Shown here: positions 9,853 to 18,267 of the stretch, piece by piece
Numbering within the stretch: position 1 is the stretch's first letter
How the letters are laid out: every line of letters starts with the position of its first letter
Assembly (NCBI GenBank): GCA_004431415.1
Contig: QPMI01000089.1
Location: 1 to 64,000 of the forward strand
Length of the DNA: 64,000 bases
Source: Cyanophora paradoxa
Taxonomy: Eukaryota > Glaucocystophyceae > Cyanophorales > Cyanophoraceae
Direction: 5' to 3'
Position numbers and translations under genes: made by a program
The notes under the pieces: model-generated
Told to the model about the DNA's origin: nothing
The model's input: the letters and a program-made list of their open reading frames with translations, nothing else
Databases searched by the model: none

Positions 9853-10116
9853 CTACTCTTCTGTGACATTGTTATACTCGATACCTTTTTTGACAGTTCC
9901 CCTTTGGAAAGCCTGTAGAACAATTGCTTCCTTTGTGGTTGGTATCTGAACTCCTGATGAGATGCAAGATTGAATCTCTTTCTGAACAATTTCATCAATT
10001 GCAATTCTCGCCCTGTTGTGAACAGCATTATCAATCCAATCTTGAACAGATAAAGCGCAATATTCCATTGCGAGATTTTCAGTATCTGAAAGAACCACTT
10101 GGTAAATATTCGACAT
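9853..10116 (-). CDS. Small conserved helical protein in fibre cluster, 87 aa
   Basis: A predicted all-helical small protein (MSNIYQVVLSD..., DWIDNAVHNRARIAIDEIVQKEI, then VQIPTTKEAIVLQAFQRG). The near-identical 88-aa orthologue at 38665-38931 is in the same place, between spikes B and C. From memory, small proteins of this pattern occur beside tail-fibre genes of marine phages, which would fit an assembly helper or linker, but I cannot check this. Conservation between the two elements is high, arguing for purifying selection. Confidence 0.7.
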   Translation of the reverse strand: MSNIYQVVLSDTENLAMEYCALSVQDWIDNAVHNRARIAIDEIVQKEIQSCISSGVQIPTTKEAIVLQAFQRGTVKKGIEYNNVTEE

Positions 10117-10136
10117 CCTATAATACTTGTAGATAA

Positions 10137-11159
10137 TTAAATTATACTCAGCAATTCACCACTAAATGTTGTGAATTCCGAAAGATAAGTATGATTAGCA
10201 TGAATAGAAACATTATCGCCTGCTCCAAGTCTTACTATTGCGCTCAAATTGATTGTTTTGTTGATTACAGTCTGAGAGTTATTTACCCTAAAATTGTATT
10301 CTGTTGAAACATTTGCATCATTTACTTTCAGATCTACACTCACAGTTGATGTAGTAATACTATAAGCAGTCAGAGAGAATCTGTAATCTCCGTAAACAGG
10401 TGCTGTGAATTTCCCTTCTACTACATCGAATGAGTTGGTATTATCAAAGAATTCATGCAACCAATTCGTAAGACGTCCAAAGACTGCATTTCTTGTTGCT
10501 AAACCGAACCCAACACAGAATCGAGGTTGGGTTGCTTGCTTCAAATAAAAGTTTGCTGCAATTGTGAGACCTCCTGCATCAATTCGTGCAACTTCTGTGC
10601 TATTTCGTTTCAGAATCAGATCCACATTTGCTCCTGTATCTATTTCAGGTGTTTGTATCTTTGTGGTTGCGGTCATTACAGGGACAGTATTAGTAGGAAC
10701 AGAAAGACCACCATTTGCATTCACAACACCTGTAAATGTAGTTGCTCCTGAAATTGAAACGTTTGTTGCTGAGAGTGTCCCATTCACAAAAGCTCCCGAA
10801 CCTATCCATGCTCCACCTGATTTAACTACAAGTGCTGCATTATTTTCTGTCCCATCAAAAGTAACAATTTGTGGTGTGGTCACCCCTCCTGCATCATCAT
10901 AAATTGCTGTATCAGCAACTACACCACCTGTTAAAACCTGATTCTTGTTACTCACGATTAATTGAGTGGTTCTTATTTTTCCAGCATTTCTATCACATCG
11001 AATTTCCTTGCATCTGATAATCGAATTTTGAGTAAACGAATCTGCACCTGTGGTTTCTGTGCAAATAAACCCGGGAATAGCATCTGTGACTGTGTGGTTC
11101 AGTTGATGCAATTTAGGCGCTGCATAACAGAAAACAGGAACTGCGATTTGGGTAGCCAT
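10137..11159 (-). CDS. Spike/fibre protein C, 340 aa, C1q/TNF-like tip
   Basis: The N-terminal anchor is HQLNHTVTDAIPGFICTE then KEIRCDRNAGKIRTT. A second conserved motif is VVKSGGAWIGSGAFVNGTLS at about 105-125. The middle (about 125-200) is a repetitive beta-stalk-like region. The last about 130 residues have a C1q/TNF-like signature: GKFTAPVYGDYRFSL, then LKVND, then a GDNVSIHA segment. C1q-like heads form trimers and bind receptors. The orthologue is 38954-39973. It is probably a trimeric receptor-binding spike. Confidence 0.8.
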   Translation of the reverse strand: MATQIAVPVFCYAAPKLHQLNHTVTDAIPGFICTETTGADSFTQNSIIRCKEIRCDRNAGKIRTTQLIVSNKNQVLTGGVVADTAIYDDAGGVTTPQIVTFDGTENNAALVVKSGGAWIGSGAFVNGTLSATNVSISGATTFTGVVNANGGLSVPTNTVPVMTATTKIQTPEIDTGANVDLILKRNSTEVARIDAGGLTIAANFYLKQATQPRFCVGFGLATRNAVFGRLTNWLHEFFDNTNSFDVVEGKFTAPVYGDYRFSLTAYSITTSTVSVDLKVNDANVSTEYNFRVNNSQTVINKTINLSAIVRLGAGDNVSIHANHTYLSEFTTFSGELLSII

Positions 11160-11181
11160 CTATAAAACCCCTACAAAAAGT

Positions 11182-12231
11182 TTATAATCTACTGATGAGA
11201 TGCCCCCCGAAACAGGTAGTACCACCAATTGTCCCCGCCGGTTCAACAAAGATGTACGATGACCAGATATGTATGACATTCACATATTCGTTTGTATATA
11301 CAGGAAAAGAAGCCTCCATGTGAACACTTCGCTTTCCATTGAAAGTTGAAAATACTTGAACAGATTGGGGGGAAATAAACAAATCATTCTTTTGAAAACA
11401 AATTCTACACTCCCCTGTGGATGATGTTGTTGACATTTGAACCATAAAGAAGAATCTATAAATTCCTGAAACAGGTGCTGTAAAATTGCCTGCGTTGCTG
11501 ACACTATTGCTTGCATCTACAAGAACTCTATTATAAGTGAATTTCCTTGTTGCTACTGTTGCTACAACATTAAATCCTGATGTTGAATAAGCAACAACAC
11601 AAAAACGAGGGTGTGGAACTTTCAGATATTTAAGTAGATTAATGGACGGGGAAACATTGTTAACGGTTGCTGTAACCACTGCATTTCTCTTTAAATTCAG
11701 TGCAGCTGTTGTTTCAATTTCAGGTGTGTTTAACTTTGTGGAGAAGACACCAACGCCAACTGAAAGACTACTCGCATTAAATCCACCCTGAAAAGTTATT
11801 GGACTCTCAAAAGTTCCACTTCCAGCATTTAGTATGGGTGCTGTTACTGTTCCATTCACCTTAAATGCCTCTCCAAAGTAAGCACCTCCACTTCTGACTA
11901 CAAGAGCTGCAGTATTGCTTGTGTTCCAAAAACTAACTATCTGTGCCGTGGTGAATCCACCCACATTATCATAGATTGCTGAATCAGGGACTACCTGACC
12001 TGCTTGAACTTGGTTTTTATTCGAGATAATAATGCCTGTGGTTCTTATCTTGCCTCCATTGCGATCACATCGAATTTCTTTGACTCTGAGTATATTATTC
12101 TCTGTGAAAGAGGTATTGCTTGTAGTCTCAGTGCATATATTCCCGGGTGTAGAGTCGACTACTTCATGAGAGGTGCTATGGAGTGATTTCGCTGCGAGTT
12201 CATAGTTTGGGATTTCTGATAGAGAGGTCAT
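11182..12231 (-). CDS. Spike/fibre protein D, 349 aa, C1q/TNF-like tip
   Basis: The start is set at the ATG of MTSLSEIPNYELAAK (12229-12231); an in-frame ATG 12 codons upstream overlaps the end of the long fibre gene. It has the same anchor as protein C (HEVVDSTPGNICTE, KEIRCDRNGGKIRTT) and the motif VVRSGGAYFGEAFKVNGTVT. The C-terminus is C1q-like (NFTAPVSGIYRFFFMVQ ... GECRICFQKNDLFI). The orthologue in element 2 is 39996-41063. The two share the N-terminal half closely and the heads less, as expected if the heads diversify for host range. Confidence 0.8.
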   Translation of the reverse strand: MTSLSEIPNYELAAKSLHSTSHEVVDSTPGNICTETTSNTSFTENNILRVKEIRCDRNGGKIRTTGIIISNKNQVQAGQVVPDSAIYDNVGGFTTAQIVSFWNTSNTAALVVRSGGAYFGEAFKVNGTVTAPILNAGSGTFESPITFQGGFNASSLSVGVGVFSTKLNTPEIETTAALNLKRNAVVTATVNNVSPSINLLKYLKVPHPRFCVVAYSTSGFNVVATVATRKFTYNRVLVDASNSVSNAGNFTAPVSGIYRFFFMVQMSTTSSTGECRICFQKNDLFISPQSVQVFSTFNGKRSVHMEASFPVYTNEYVNVIHIWSSYIFVEPAGTIGGTTCFGGHLISRL

Positions 12232-12250
12232 CTTTATAATTACTAAATAG

Positions 12251-15200
12251 TTAAATTGCGACAGCAATATAATGAATTGTAACAGTTTTGGATGAATTAA
12301 TCATTGCATATGGATCAGTGAAAAGTTCACACGTGAAATAGTTACTGTAAACATTCAACAGGTTCACAGTAAAAACGACGGGAGTTGCTTGATAATTTGG
12401 ATCTTGTCCTTCATGCCTTGCTGTTGCTGTCACAACAGGAGGAGAAGCAAAGGCATTGGTAAAATAGATAGTTAGATTGAACACATATAGATTATTGTAA
12501 TCTAAAACGGGAGTAGTGTAAACGTACTTTCCTGCTTGAATTTTCCCATTAAAAAATGCATTGAGTTGACTGGAAAGATCCGCTTCTGTGATACATCTAC
12601 TGATAGTAGCAGTATTGGAAGGGTTCATAGCATAGAAATTTCTTGCATAGGCATTTCCACGAACAAGTAAGGTTTTATCAAAGTAATTTTGGGAATTGTG
12701 GAAGAACCATGTTTCTTCAAACATAGGTCCTGCTGGTTCTACAATCTGACCTGATCCTACATACATTGTATTATTGGCTCTGATAGTGGTAGCTGTAAAG
12801 GGATCAAGGGTAGGTTTATTTGTCAAATCATTGTAGTTACCTGAGAATATAGCGGGTTTGTTATAGATATCTGTATTCCAATCATGAGTGTGTGCGAAAT
12901 CTGTAATGTCTGCCTTTGTGTGAGTGTGTGCAAAGTCTGTTATCTCACTCTTTACATGAGTGTGTGCAAAATCTGAGATCTCGGATTTAAAATGGGTGTG
13001 AGCGAAATTCGTTATTTCTGCCCTTGTATGGGTGTGTGCAAAATCTGTGATCTGGGATTTTGTGTGAGTGTGTGCAAAATCTGTGATCTCTGCCTTTGTG
13101 TGGGTGTGTGCTCGATTATTCAGATCGAGGAAACTCCCCGAAAATGCAACAGGATGTAGATTTCCTGCGGTGGGTTTATTAATGAGATCATTATAGTCAC
13201 CTGTGAACGAAATGGTTTTCAGTTCACCCCTTCCTACATAATCAGAAGGTAGGTCAATCTTAATGGGCATAATAGCTGGATCAATAGGAATCTCGTACTC
13301 AGCTCCTGGGTGAACCACAGGGAAGGTTTGATCACTTTCAGTGTGAACAAAAAAGTTGTCAGCAGTCACTGTTCCATCAATAGTTCCTCCTGTCAAGGGC
13401 AGGTAATTCCCAGTCACAGCTAGACCTGCAATAACTAAAGCGAGCTCTGTTTCATCTACATAGTTTTGGGCTTGAAGGAAATCCTCTGTGACCACTCTGG
13501 ATATAGTCTCGTTGTGAATGTTCTTTGCTGCTGCCCTCTGATTTATTTCTAAAACACCCTCGCCAACTCCACCATTATAATTCGTCTTTATCCATGCTAT
13601 TTCACATTTCTTATAATCGTCTCGGTTTCCTATCAGAGCATTGGGTAAAAGGCGTTCACGGCTAAATACCAATTTCGGTCTCGATGAATCTAAATCGCTA
13701 ACATCTGTTACATTAATTTGGATTGCAGAATGAAAATCAGCATGGGAGAGAGGATCCAACGGCAGTGAAGGCAAAGGAGGTAGAACAGATGTCATTTCGA
13801 TGTCAGAGGCGTAGTAGTTTGTGACATAAATACTTGGGAACGTGTCCTGCAAGCCAATATTTCCACCTGCAGCAACTATCTCCATTCCGCGGGGAATCCG
13901 TACAAACAAAGAGCCTGACATGTCAGTGTTGGCACGAATTCCCTGCCTGTGGACATAGTGTTCATTCAAATATAACCTTTCAGGGGTGTTGATTGATTTG
14001 TATAGAGAGACAGCAAGTGTGACAGGAAGCTCTGACTTTGCGAACTCGGGTTGCTCATCGATCTCACTCCAAACGTGTCTGTGATCCTCAGGTGGAAATT
14101 CAAGCGGTACATTATCAAGGTCACCCCAGTCGTGTCTATGGTCCTCTGGTGGAAATTTAAGCGGTTTATTATCGATATCATCCCAGTCGTGTCTATGATC
14201 TTCTGGTGGAAATTGCAACGGTTTATTATCGATTTCATCCCAGTTATGTCTGTGATCTTCCGGTGGAAAACTCCCAGGTTTATTGGTTATTGATTCCCAG
14301 TCCACTGTGAACTCCAAGGGGAAGAAAATAGGATCAAAGCCGTCTGGAAGCAGCTGCTCATGGGGAATCACAGGCTGCTCGTACTCGAGTTCTTGAACAT
14401 CTAAGCCATCAGGAAGTAACTGCTCTTCAGGCTCTGTGTACATTTCGAGTGGGAAAACTTCAATATCAGGCGGCAGGTATTCCTCATGTGGATGCTTATA
14501 GGGTTCTATCACTGGACGATTCCTGACAGCCTCCCATGATATAATATTTTGACCAAATGGGATTGTCTCATCGGCAACTCGCTCTCGACCTGGGCCATCC
14601 GGGGTTGGCGGCTTTGGTAGCCCTGGAAGAGGTGGTATAGGTGGTATAGGGACAATAGGTCCAAAGTAGTAGTTGAAAATGTTTATTATCTCCGGTTCAG
14701 TGATTACTTTTTTGCCGTCTTGGTAAATACTTGTTCCATGAATATTTCGCCACTGTCTGGTGCGAAGCCCTAGGTCATATCTATCATGCAATGCCGGGAG
14801 CAGGTGTCTGTCAGCCTCTATGAGAATAGAGCCCAAGGTGCATCCAGGAATATCTAACCTGGTAGCAGGCTCTGTATCAATTTGATTAACATCAAATCCG
14901 TATAAAATATTTGTTTCTCGTGCAGCTGTATAAAGTAAATCCCAGGGAAATGGTTGGATTTGCGATGATAGCACTGATATCCCTGCGTCTTCACCAAGGA
15001 GGATTCGCCCTGTAATTTGAGCAGCTGTCTTGTTCGTGATGGCATTGGATTCATCAATAAGGCGTAGAGCTGATGTGTGGACCCCTCTATCATTTTGAAG
15101 CCTAAATATTAATCTACCAGAATCATACTTGGAAACTGTGCCTGAGGAGGCAATGCGTAGGTGACGCGGTAAAGCCCTGGATCCGACTATTTCAGCAACA

Positions 15201-15427
15201 TAGTTCTCAGCTGGACCCAGACAAAATCTCTGTGCGATATTTGGGGCACCGACGTGTGAATTGCGCAGAATTAACGCAGCTGGGCGATTAAACTCGGTCT
15301 GGTGTATGTCACGATCAGCATTGTAGTCAGCCAAGATGCTTCCGAAAACGCGAATATTTATATGTCGATCATCCACGAGATCTGGAGCTTTACGAAGTGG
15401 CACTGGCTTCTTCAAGATGTAGGACAT
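12251..15427 (-). CDS. Long tail-fibre-like protein, 1058 aa, H-type-lectin-like tip
   Basis: The start is chosen at ATG 15425-15427 (MSYILKKPVPL), since the frame's upstream part runs into the divergent patatin gene. Modules in order: YDSGRLIFRLQND and DLGLRTRQWRNIHGTSIYQDG (phage fibre-type motifs, about 110-240); acidic repeats EEQLLPDG... (about 315-365); four FPPEDHRHDWDDIDNKP-type repeats (about 375-450); a fibre body; seven ITDFAHTHTKSQ-type 12-residue repeats (about 770-850); an ADLSSQLNAFFNGKIQAG region; and a C-terminal domain (about 960-1058) resembling H-type lectins. It is most likely a trimeric fibre with a sugar-binding tip. The orthologue is 41083-44337. Confidence 0.85.
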   Translation of the reverse strand: MSYILKKPVPLRKAPDLVDDRHINIRVFGSILADYNADRDIHQTEFNRPAALILRNSHVGAPNIAQRFCLGPAENYVAEIVGSRALPRHLRIASSGTVSKYDSGRLIFRLQNDRGVHTSALRLIDESNAITNKTAAQITGRILLGEDAGISVLSSQIQPFPWDLLYTAARETNILYGFDVNQIDTEPATRLDIPGCTLGSILIEADRHLLPALHDRYDLGLRTRQWRNIHGTSIYQDGKKVITEPEIINIFNYYFGPIVPIPPIPPLPGLPKPPTPDGPGRERVADETIPFGQNIISWEAVRNRPVIEPYKHPHEEYLPPDIEVFPLEMYTEPEEQLLPDGLDVQELEYEQPVIPHEQLLPDGFDPIFFPLEFTVDWESITNKPGSFPPEDHRHNWDEIDNKPLQFPPEDHRHDWDDIDNKPLKFPPEDHRHDWGDLDNVPLEFPPEDHRHVWSEIDEQPEFAKSELPVTLAVSLYKSINTPERLYLNEHYVHRQGIRANTDMSGSLFVRIPRGMEIVAAGGNIGLQDTFPSIYVTNYYASDIEMTSVLPPLPSLPLDPLSHADFHSAIQINVTDVSDLDSSRPKLVFSRERLLPNALIGNRDDYKKCEIAWIKTNYNGGVGEGVLEINQRAAAKNIHNETISRVVTEDFLQAQNYVDETELALVIAGLAVTGNYLPLTGGTIDGTVTADNFFVHTESDQTFPVVHPGAEYEIPIDPAIMPIKIDLPSDYVGRGELKTISFTGDYNDLINKPTAGNLHPVAFSGSFLDLNNRAHTHTKAEITDFAHTHTKSQITDFAHTHTRAEITNFAHTHFKSEISDFAHTHVKSEITDFAHTHTKADITDFAHTHDWNTDIYNKPAIFSGNYNDLTNKPTLDPFTATTIRANNTMYVGSGQIVEPAGPMFEETWFFHNSQNYFDKTLLVRGNAYARNFYAMNPSNTATISRCITEADLSSQLNAFFNGKIQAGKYVYTTPVLDYNNLYVFNLTIYFTNAFASPPVVTATARHEGQDPNYQATPVVFTVNLLNVYSNYFTCELFTDPYAMINSSKTVTIHYIAVAI

Positions 15428-15449
15428 TTTATATAAGCCCCTTTTAAAA
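15428..15449. promoter_or_regulatory. 22-bp divergent promoter between fibre and patatin genes
   Basis: Only 22 bp separate the two start codons, and they contain TTTATATAAG and TTTTAAAA. The same divergent pair in element 2 is separated by 43 bp (44338-44380) with TATGGATTTATAAAATT. The TATA-like cores must serve both strands or lie inside the coding ends. Confidence 0.4.
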
Positions 15450-16934
15450 ATGAAGGTGATTCTCTCGTTATCAGGTGGAGGTGCTCGTGGTATAATTATT
15501 GCCAGAATTCTGCAACGGATCGAGGCGATTACTGGGAAAGCAATTCCACAGCTGTTTGATTTCTTTGCAGGCACCTCGACAGGGGCAATAATAGCGGCCG
15601 GTTTGGCTATCCCATCAACTCCAGGCTCTGTTCTCGCTTACCGATATTCTGCAGGTGATATCTTGAGTCTATATCAAACGAACCTGCCAACAATATTTGC
15701 AAATCCAAGATCACTGACAAGCTTGCTCTCAGGCAGCCGCTATGATGCAAACCCTCTGGAGTCGGTGCTCACAGACGTTGCCCAGGACTACACAATTGCA
15801 GAATCGACAAAAGATGTATTAATAACAGCGTTTGATACAGTTCGGATGCAGCCAGTAGTTTTTACGAAGGATGGGCCATATTCAAGCACGCTGATTCGTG
15901 ATGCAGTGAGAGCATCTTCTGCAGCGCCTACATTCTTTCCACCGAAGGTTCTAGGGGACAAAAACCTTGTTGACGGGGCGATAGCCTGTTTGAATAATCC
16001 CTCAGTTGCTGCACTCAGCCACGCCAGTAAAATTTACGATGCAGAAGATCCAATTGTTCTTGTGAGCATTAGCTGTGGTGAGGTCCAAGCCAGTGAGCAA
16101 TTAACTGCAGGCTTTTCGAATTCGGAGACGTCAGGCTGGGGCGCTCTGGGCTGGATCCTATCCCTCTCAGGCAGCCCAATCATTTCTATGCTAATGTCAG
16201 GTAGCGAGCTGGAATCGCACTTTCAAATGCAGGAACTGCTTCCAGTTGATGCAGATAGGAATCTAACTAGATACTGGCGTTTAAGTGTTCCGCTGCCAGC
16301 TGCAGTCATGAGCAAGCTTGATGATGCCTCTCCATCGAATATTTCTTATTTGATTTCCACAACTGACTTATGGCTGAAACAAATCGAAATAAATGCTAAA
16401 ATAAATGCACTCTGCAGTTTTCTATTGGCGAACTACGACCTACTGAACGATGAGAGACTTATCATATCGTCTACTTTAACAGTTGAGCCTCCATTTGATG
16501 TCAACTGGTTTATAATTCCAGATGCGAATATCACAAGCAACGACTTCGAGGAATTGCACCCACCTTCTCACGTGCGACCCAACTCAACAGGGTTTCAGGG
16601 TGGCACTTTACCTAATCCCTGGATCAAAGTCGAGTTTCCCAAGCCTTTTGAGCTACATCAAATCATTATGTATGGGCCAGCCTTTGCTGCCGGAGTCCTA
16701 TTTAATTTCAGCATTCTGACCAACTTAGGATATTTACGAGACGGGGCACTATTTGAAAACACAGTCCTAGCAAATGTGCTTGCTGCGAACCCAACAATGA
16801 CAGGCTTCGATCTAATGCATAGTGACTCGCATTTGATCACCCCACAGGTATATAACTATGTGCAAATTATAACAAACGAATTTATAAATGTGAATGCATT
16901 CCGGCTTGATTTCCGGGGACGTTACATTAATTAG
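15450..16934 (+). CDS. Patatin-like phospholipase with discoidin-like C-terminus, 494 aa
   Basis: The N-terminal patatin domain has the oxyanion loop SLSGGGARGI (residues 6-15), the nucleophile motif GTSTG near residue 44 and the catalytic DGA (VDGAIACLNNPS, near 175). This Ser-Asp dyad hydrolyses acyl esters of phospholipids. The last about 130 residues (WIKVEFPKPFELHQIIMYGP ... FRLDFRGRYIN) have the pattern of an F5/8 type C (discoidin) domain, which binds sugars or lipids. It is transcribed divergently from the long fibre gene and is present in both elements, suggesting a virion lipase for membrane breach, analogous in role to other viral phospholipases. This role is inference. Confidence 0.88.
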   Translation: MKVILSLSGGGARGIIIARILQRIEAITGKAIPQLFDFFAGTSTGAIIAAGLAIPSTPGSVLAYRYSAGDILSLYQTNLPTIFANPRSLTSLLSGSRYDANPLESVLTDVAQDYTIAESTKDVLITAFDTVRMQPVVFTKDGPYSSTLIRDAVRASSAAPTFFPPKVLGDKNLVDGAIACLNNPSVAALSHASKIYDAEDPIVLVSISCGEVQASEQLTAGFSNSETSGWGALGWILSLSGSPIISMLMSGSELESHFQMQELLPVDADRNLTRYWRLSVPLPAAVMSKLDDASPSNISYLISTTDLWLKQIEINAKINALCSFLLANYDLLNDERLIISSTLTVEPPFDVNWFIIPDANITSNDFEELHPPSHVRPNSTGFQGGTLPNPWIKVEFPKPFELHQIIMYGPAFAAGVLFNFSILTNLGYLRDGALFENTVLANVLAANPTMTGFDLMHSDSHLITPQVYNYVQIITNEFINVNAFRLDFRGRYIN

Positions 16935-17259
16935 GCGGCGGCATGAATGCCCAGGAAATCAGAGAGAGTCCAAGACGTGTTGGAATAGTTCTGCCAGATT
17001 TATCTTTCTCCCAAAATGGTGCTCCATTACGCCCTCCCAGTCGCCTCTTAATGTAATTCTCTCTTCGCTGATACCAAGTTGTGTTTTTGGTTGCGAGCTC
17101 CTTTTTGATTCCGTCAGGACCAAATCGGCGGTAAGCTTGCAGAAAACCTATGTTTGTTTGTGTGCTCGGCTTATCTCCAATCGCAACAAGTGATACTTTT
17201 TTGTCCCGCATCAACGGCAAGTACTTTTCAATCTGAGCTATGGGCATCAACTGCGACAT
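16927..17259 (-). CDS. Hypothetical 110-aa basic protein
   Basis: The protein is basic, with KELATKNTTWYQRRENYIKRR in the middle and PTRLGLSLISWAFMP near the end. I do not recognise it with confidence; the arginine-rich core recalls small proteins of large DNA viruses. Its 3' end overlaps the patatin stop by 8 bp (convergent). Element 2 lacks it, because there the patatin gene runs straight into the penton-type gene. It could be a lineage-specific virion or DNA-binding protein. Confidence 0.6.
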   Translation of the reverse strand: MSQLMPIAQIEKYLPLMRDKKVSLVAIGDKPSTQTNIGFLQAYRRFGPDGIKKELATKNTTWYQRRENYIKRRLGGRNGAPFWEKDKSGRTIPTRLGLSLISWAFMPPPN

Positions 17260-17286
17260 TTTTGATATATTGTGCCGCTTTTAAAA

Positions 17287-18239
17287 TCAGTGCGAGGCCC
17301 TTTCGCTTGTCTGGCGACTTTCCCTAGTTATGAACTGCAGTTCACCAGACCAAGGCAGGCCGTTCAGTGATACATCATCACCATCTCTGTCTACAATGCG
17401 CAGTCGCAAGGAAGTCAACACAAGACGCTCTTCGATGGGGATCCATTCGCCGTTGTGATCCTGATTTATGTAAACGAACTTGCCAACATCCTGGCTCATC
17501 TGGATTCGAGCAAGCCCGTAATTGCACATTGATTTAGCCCCACGGCGAAGCTTTGAAGCAAATGGCCGTAGCTCTTCGCAGACAAGGAAGAGGTACTGGT
17601 CGCTGTTCATGTCGATTATCTTTGGAAATTCGACAGCATAACCAAGTGGCTCACTCCGCATTCTTCCGGTGAAATCGATGCCGTACTCAGGGTGTGCAGG
17701 TGTAACTGGAATGCCAGCAACCTCCAGATACCGCTCAGCTGCAGTAACTGGCCTTTGCCCCCTTCAAGCACGATAGGAGACAGCTGGAGGGGCTCATTTC
17801 TGTTCAGCCCGAGCAGATTTGATAGAGCTTTGAACTGGCAGGTCACTGTGCAGGAACGGTTGCAATAGGCAGACATCTTCAGTGTCTCTGGGTCCCTAAA
17901 CAATTTGAAATATGCAATAACAATTCCCCCCAGCTCAAACTTAAACGATAGGCCAAAGTTGTAAATATCTGTTTCGCCCATATTTGCAGTCGTAATTATG
18001 CCAGGCTCAAAAACCGCCAGATTTTCCGTCCAAATGTTGGGAAAGGTGATCGAAAGATACTCATCTTTAATGCTGGTATAAAGACTATTTGCGAACTCAC
18101 ACTGAGTAAGTCGAACAGCAACTGGATTGATTATAGGCTCATTGATTTCGAGCACAAAGTTTGCCTCTGAATCGATTGGCCTTCTGTCTCTGCTGTCAAA
18201 GGTAAGCCTGGCGCAGCGTCGATGCTTGTCTTCGACCAT
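17287..18239 (-). pseudogene. Penton/minor capsid-type protein with one-base frameshift
   Basis: The intact relative is 45927-46859 (310 aa). The N-terminal frame (from 18239) has DSRDRRPIDSEANFVLEI and then VRLTQCEFANSLYTSI, the pattern of the penton/minor capsid family of PLVs and giant viruses (SxxR ... FxVxL ... IPNSxYxI). The C-terminal part (MNSDQYLFLVCEELRPFASK, MSQDVGKFVYIN) is in another frame. The frames switch at a run of five C on the plus strand (17758-17762). A single homopolymer indel explains it, so either a young mutation or a sequencing error is possible. It is divergent from the next capsid gene with 28 bp between the starts. Confidence 0.75.
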
Positions 18240-18267
18240 TTTTTATTCTCTAACTGATATAAAAAAG
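18240..18267. promoter_or_regulatory. 28-bp divergent promoter between two capsid genes
   Basis: TTTTTATTCTCTAACTGATATAAAAAAG separates two divergent ATGs. The matching 29 bp in element 2 (46860-46888) contains TTTAATATATAAATATAG. Conserved spacing and TATA-like content suggest a shared late promoter. Confidence 0.4.
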
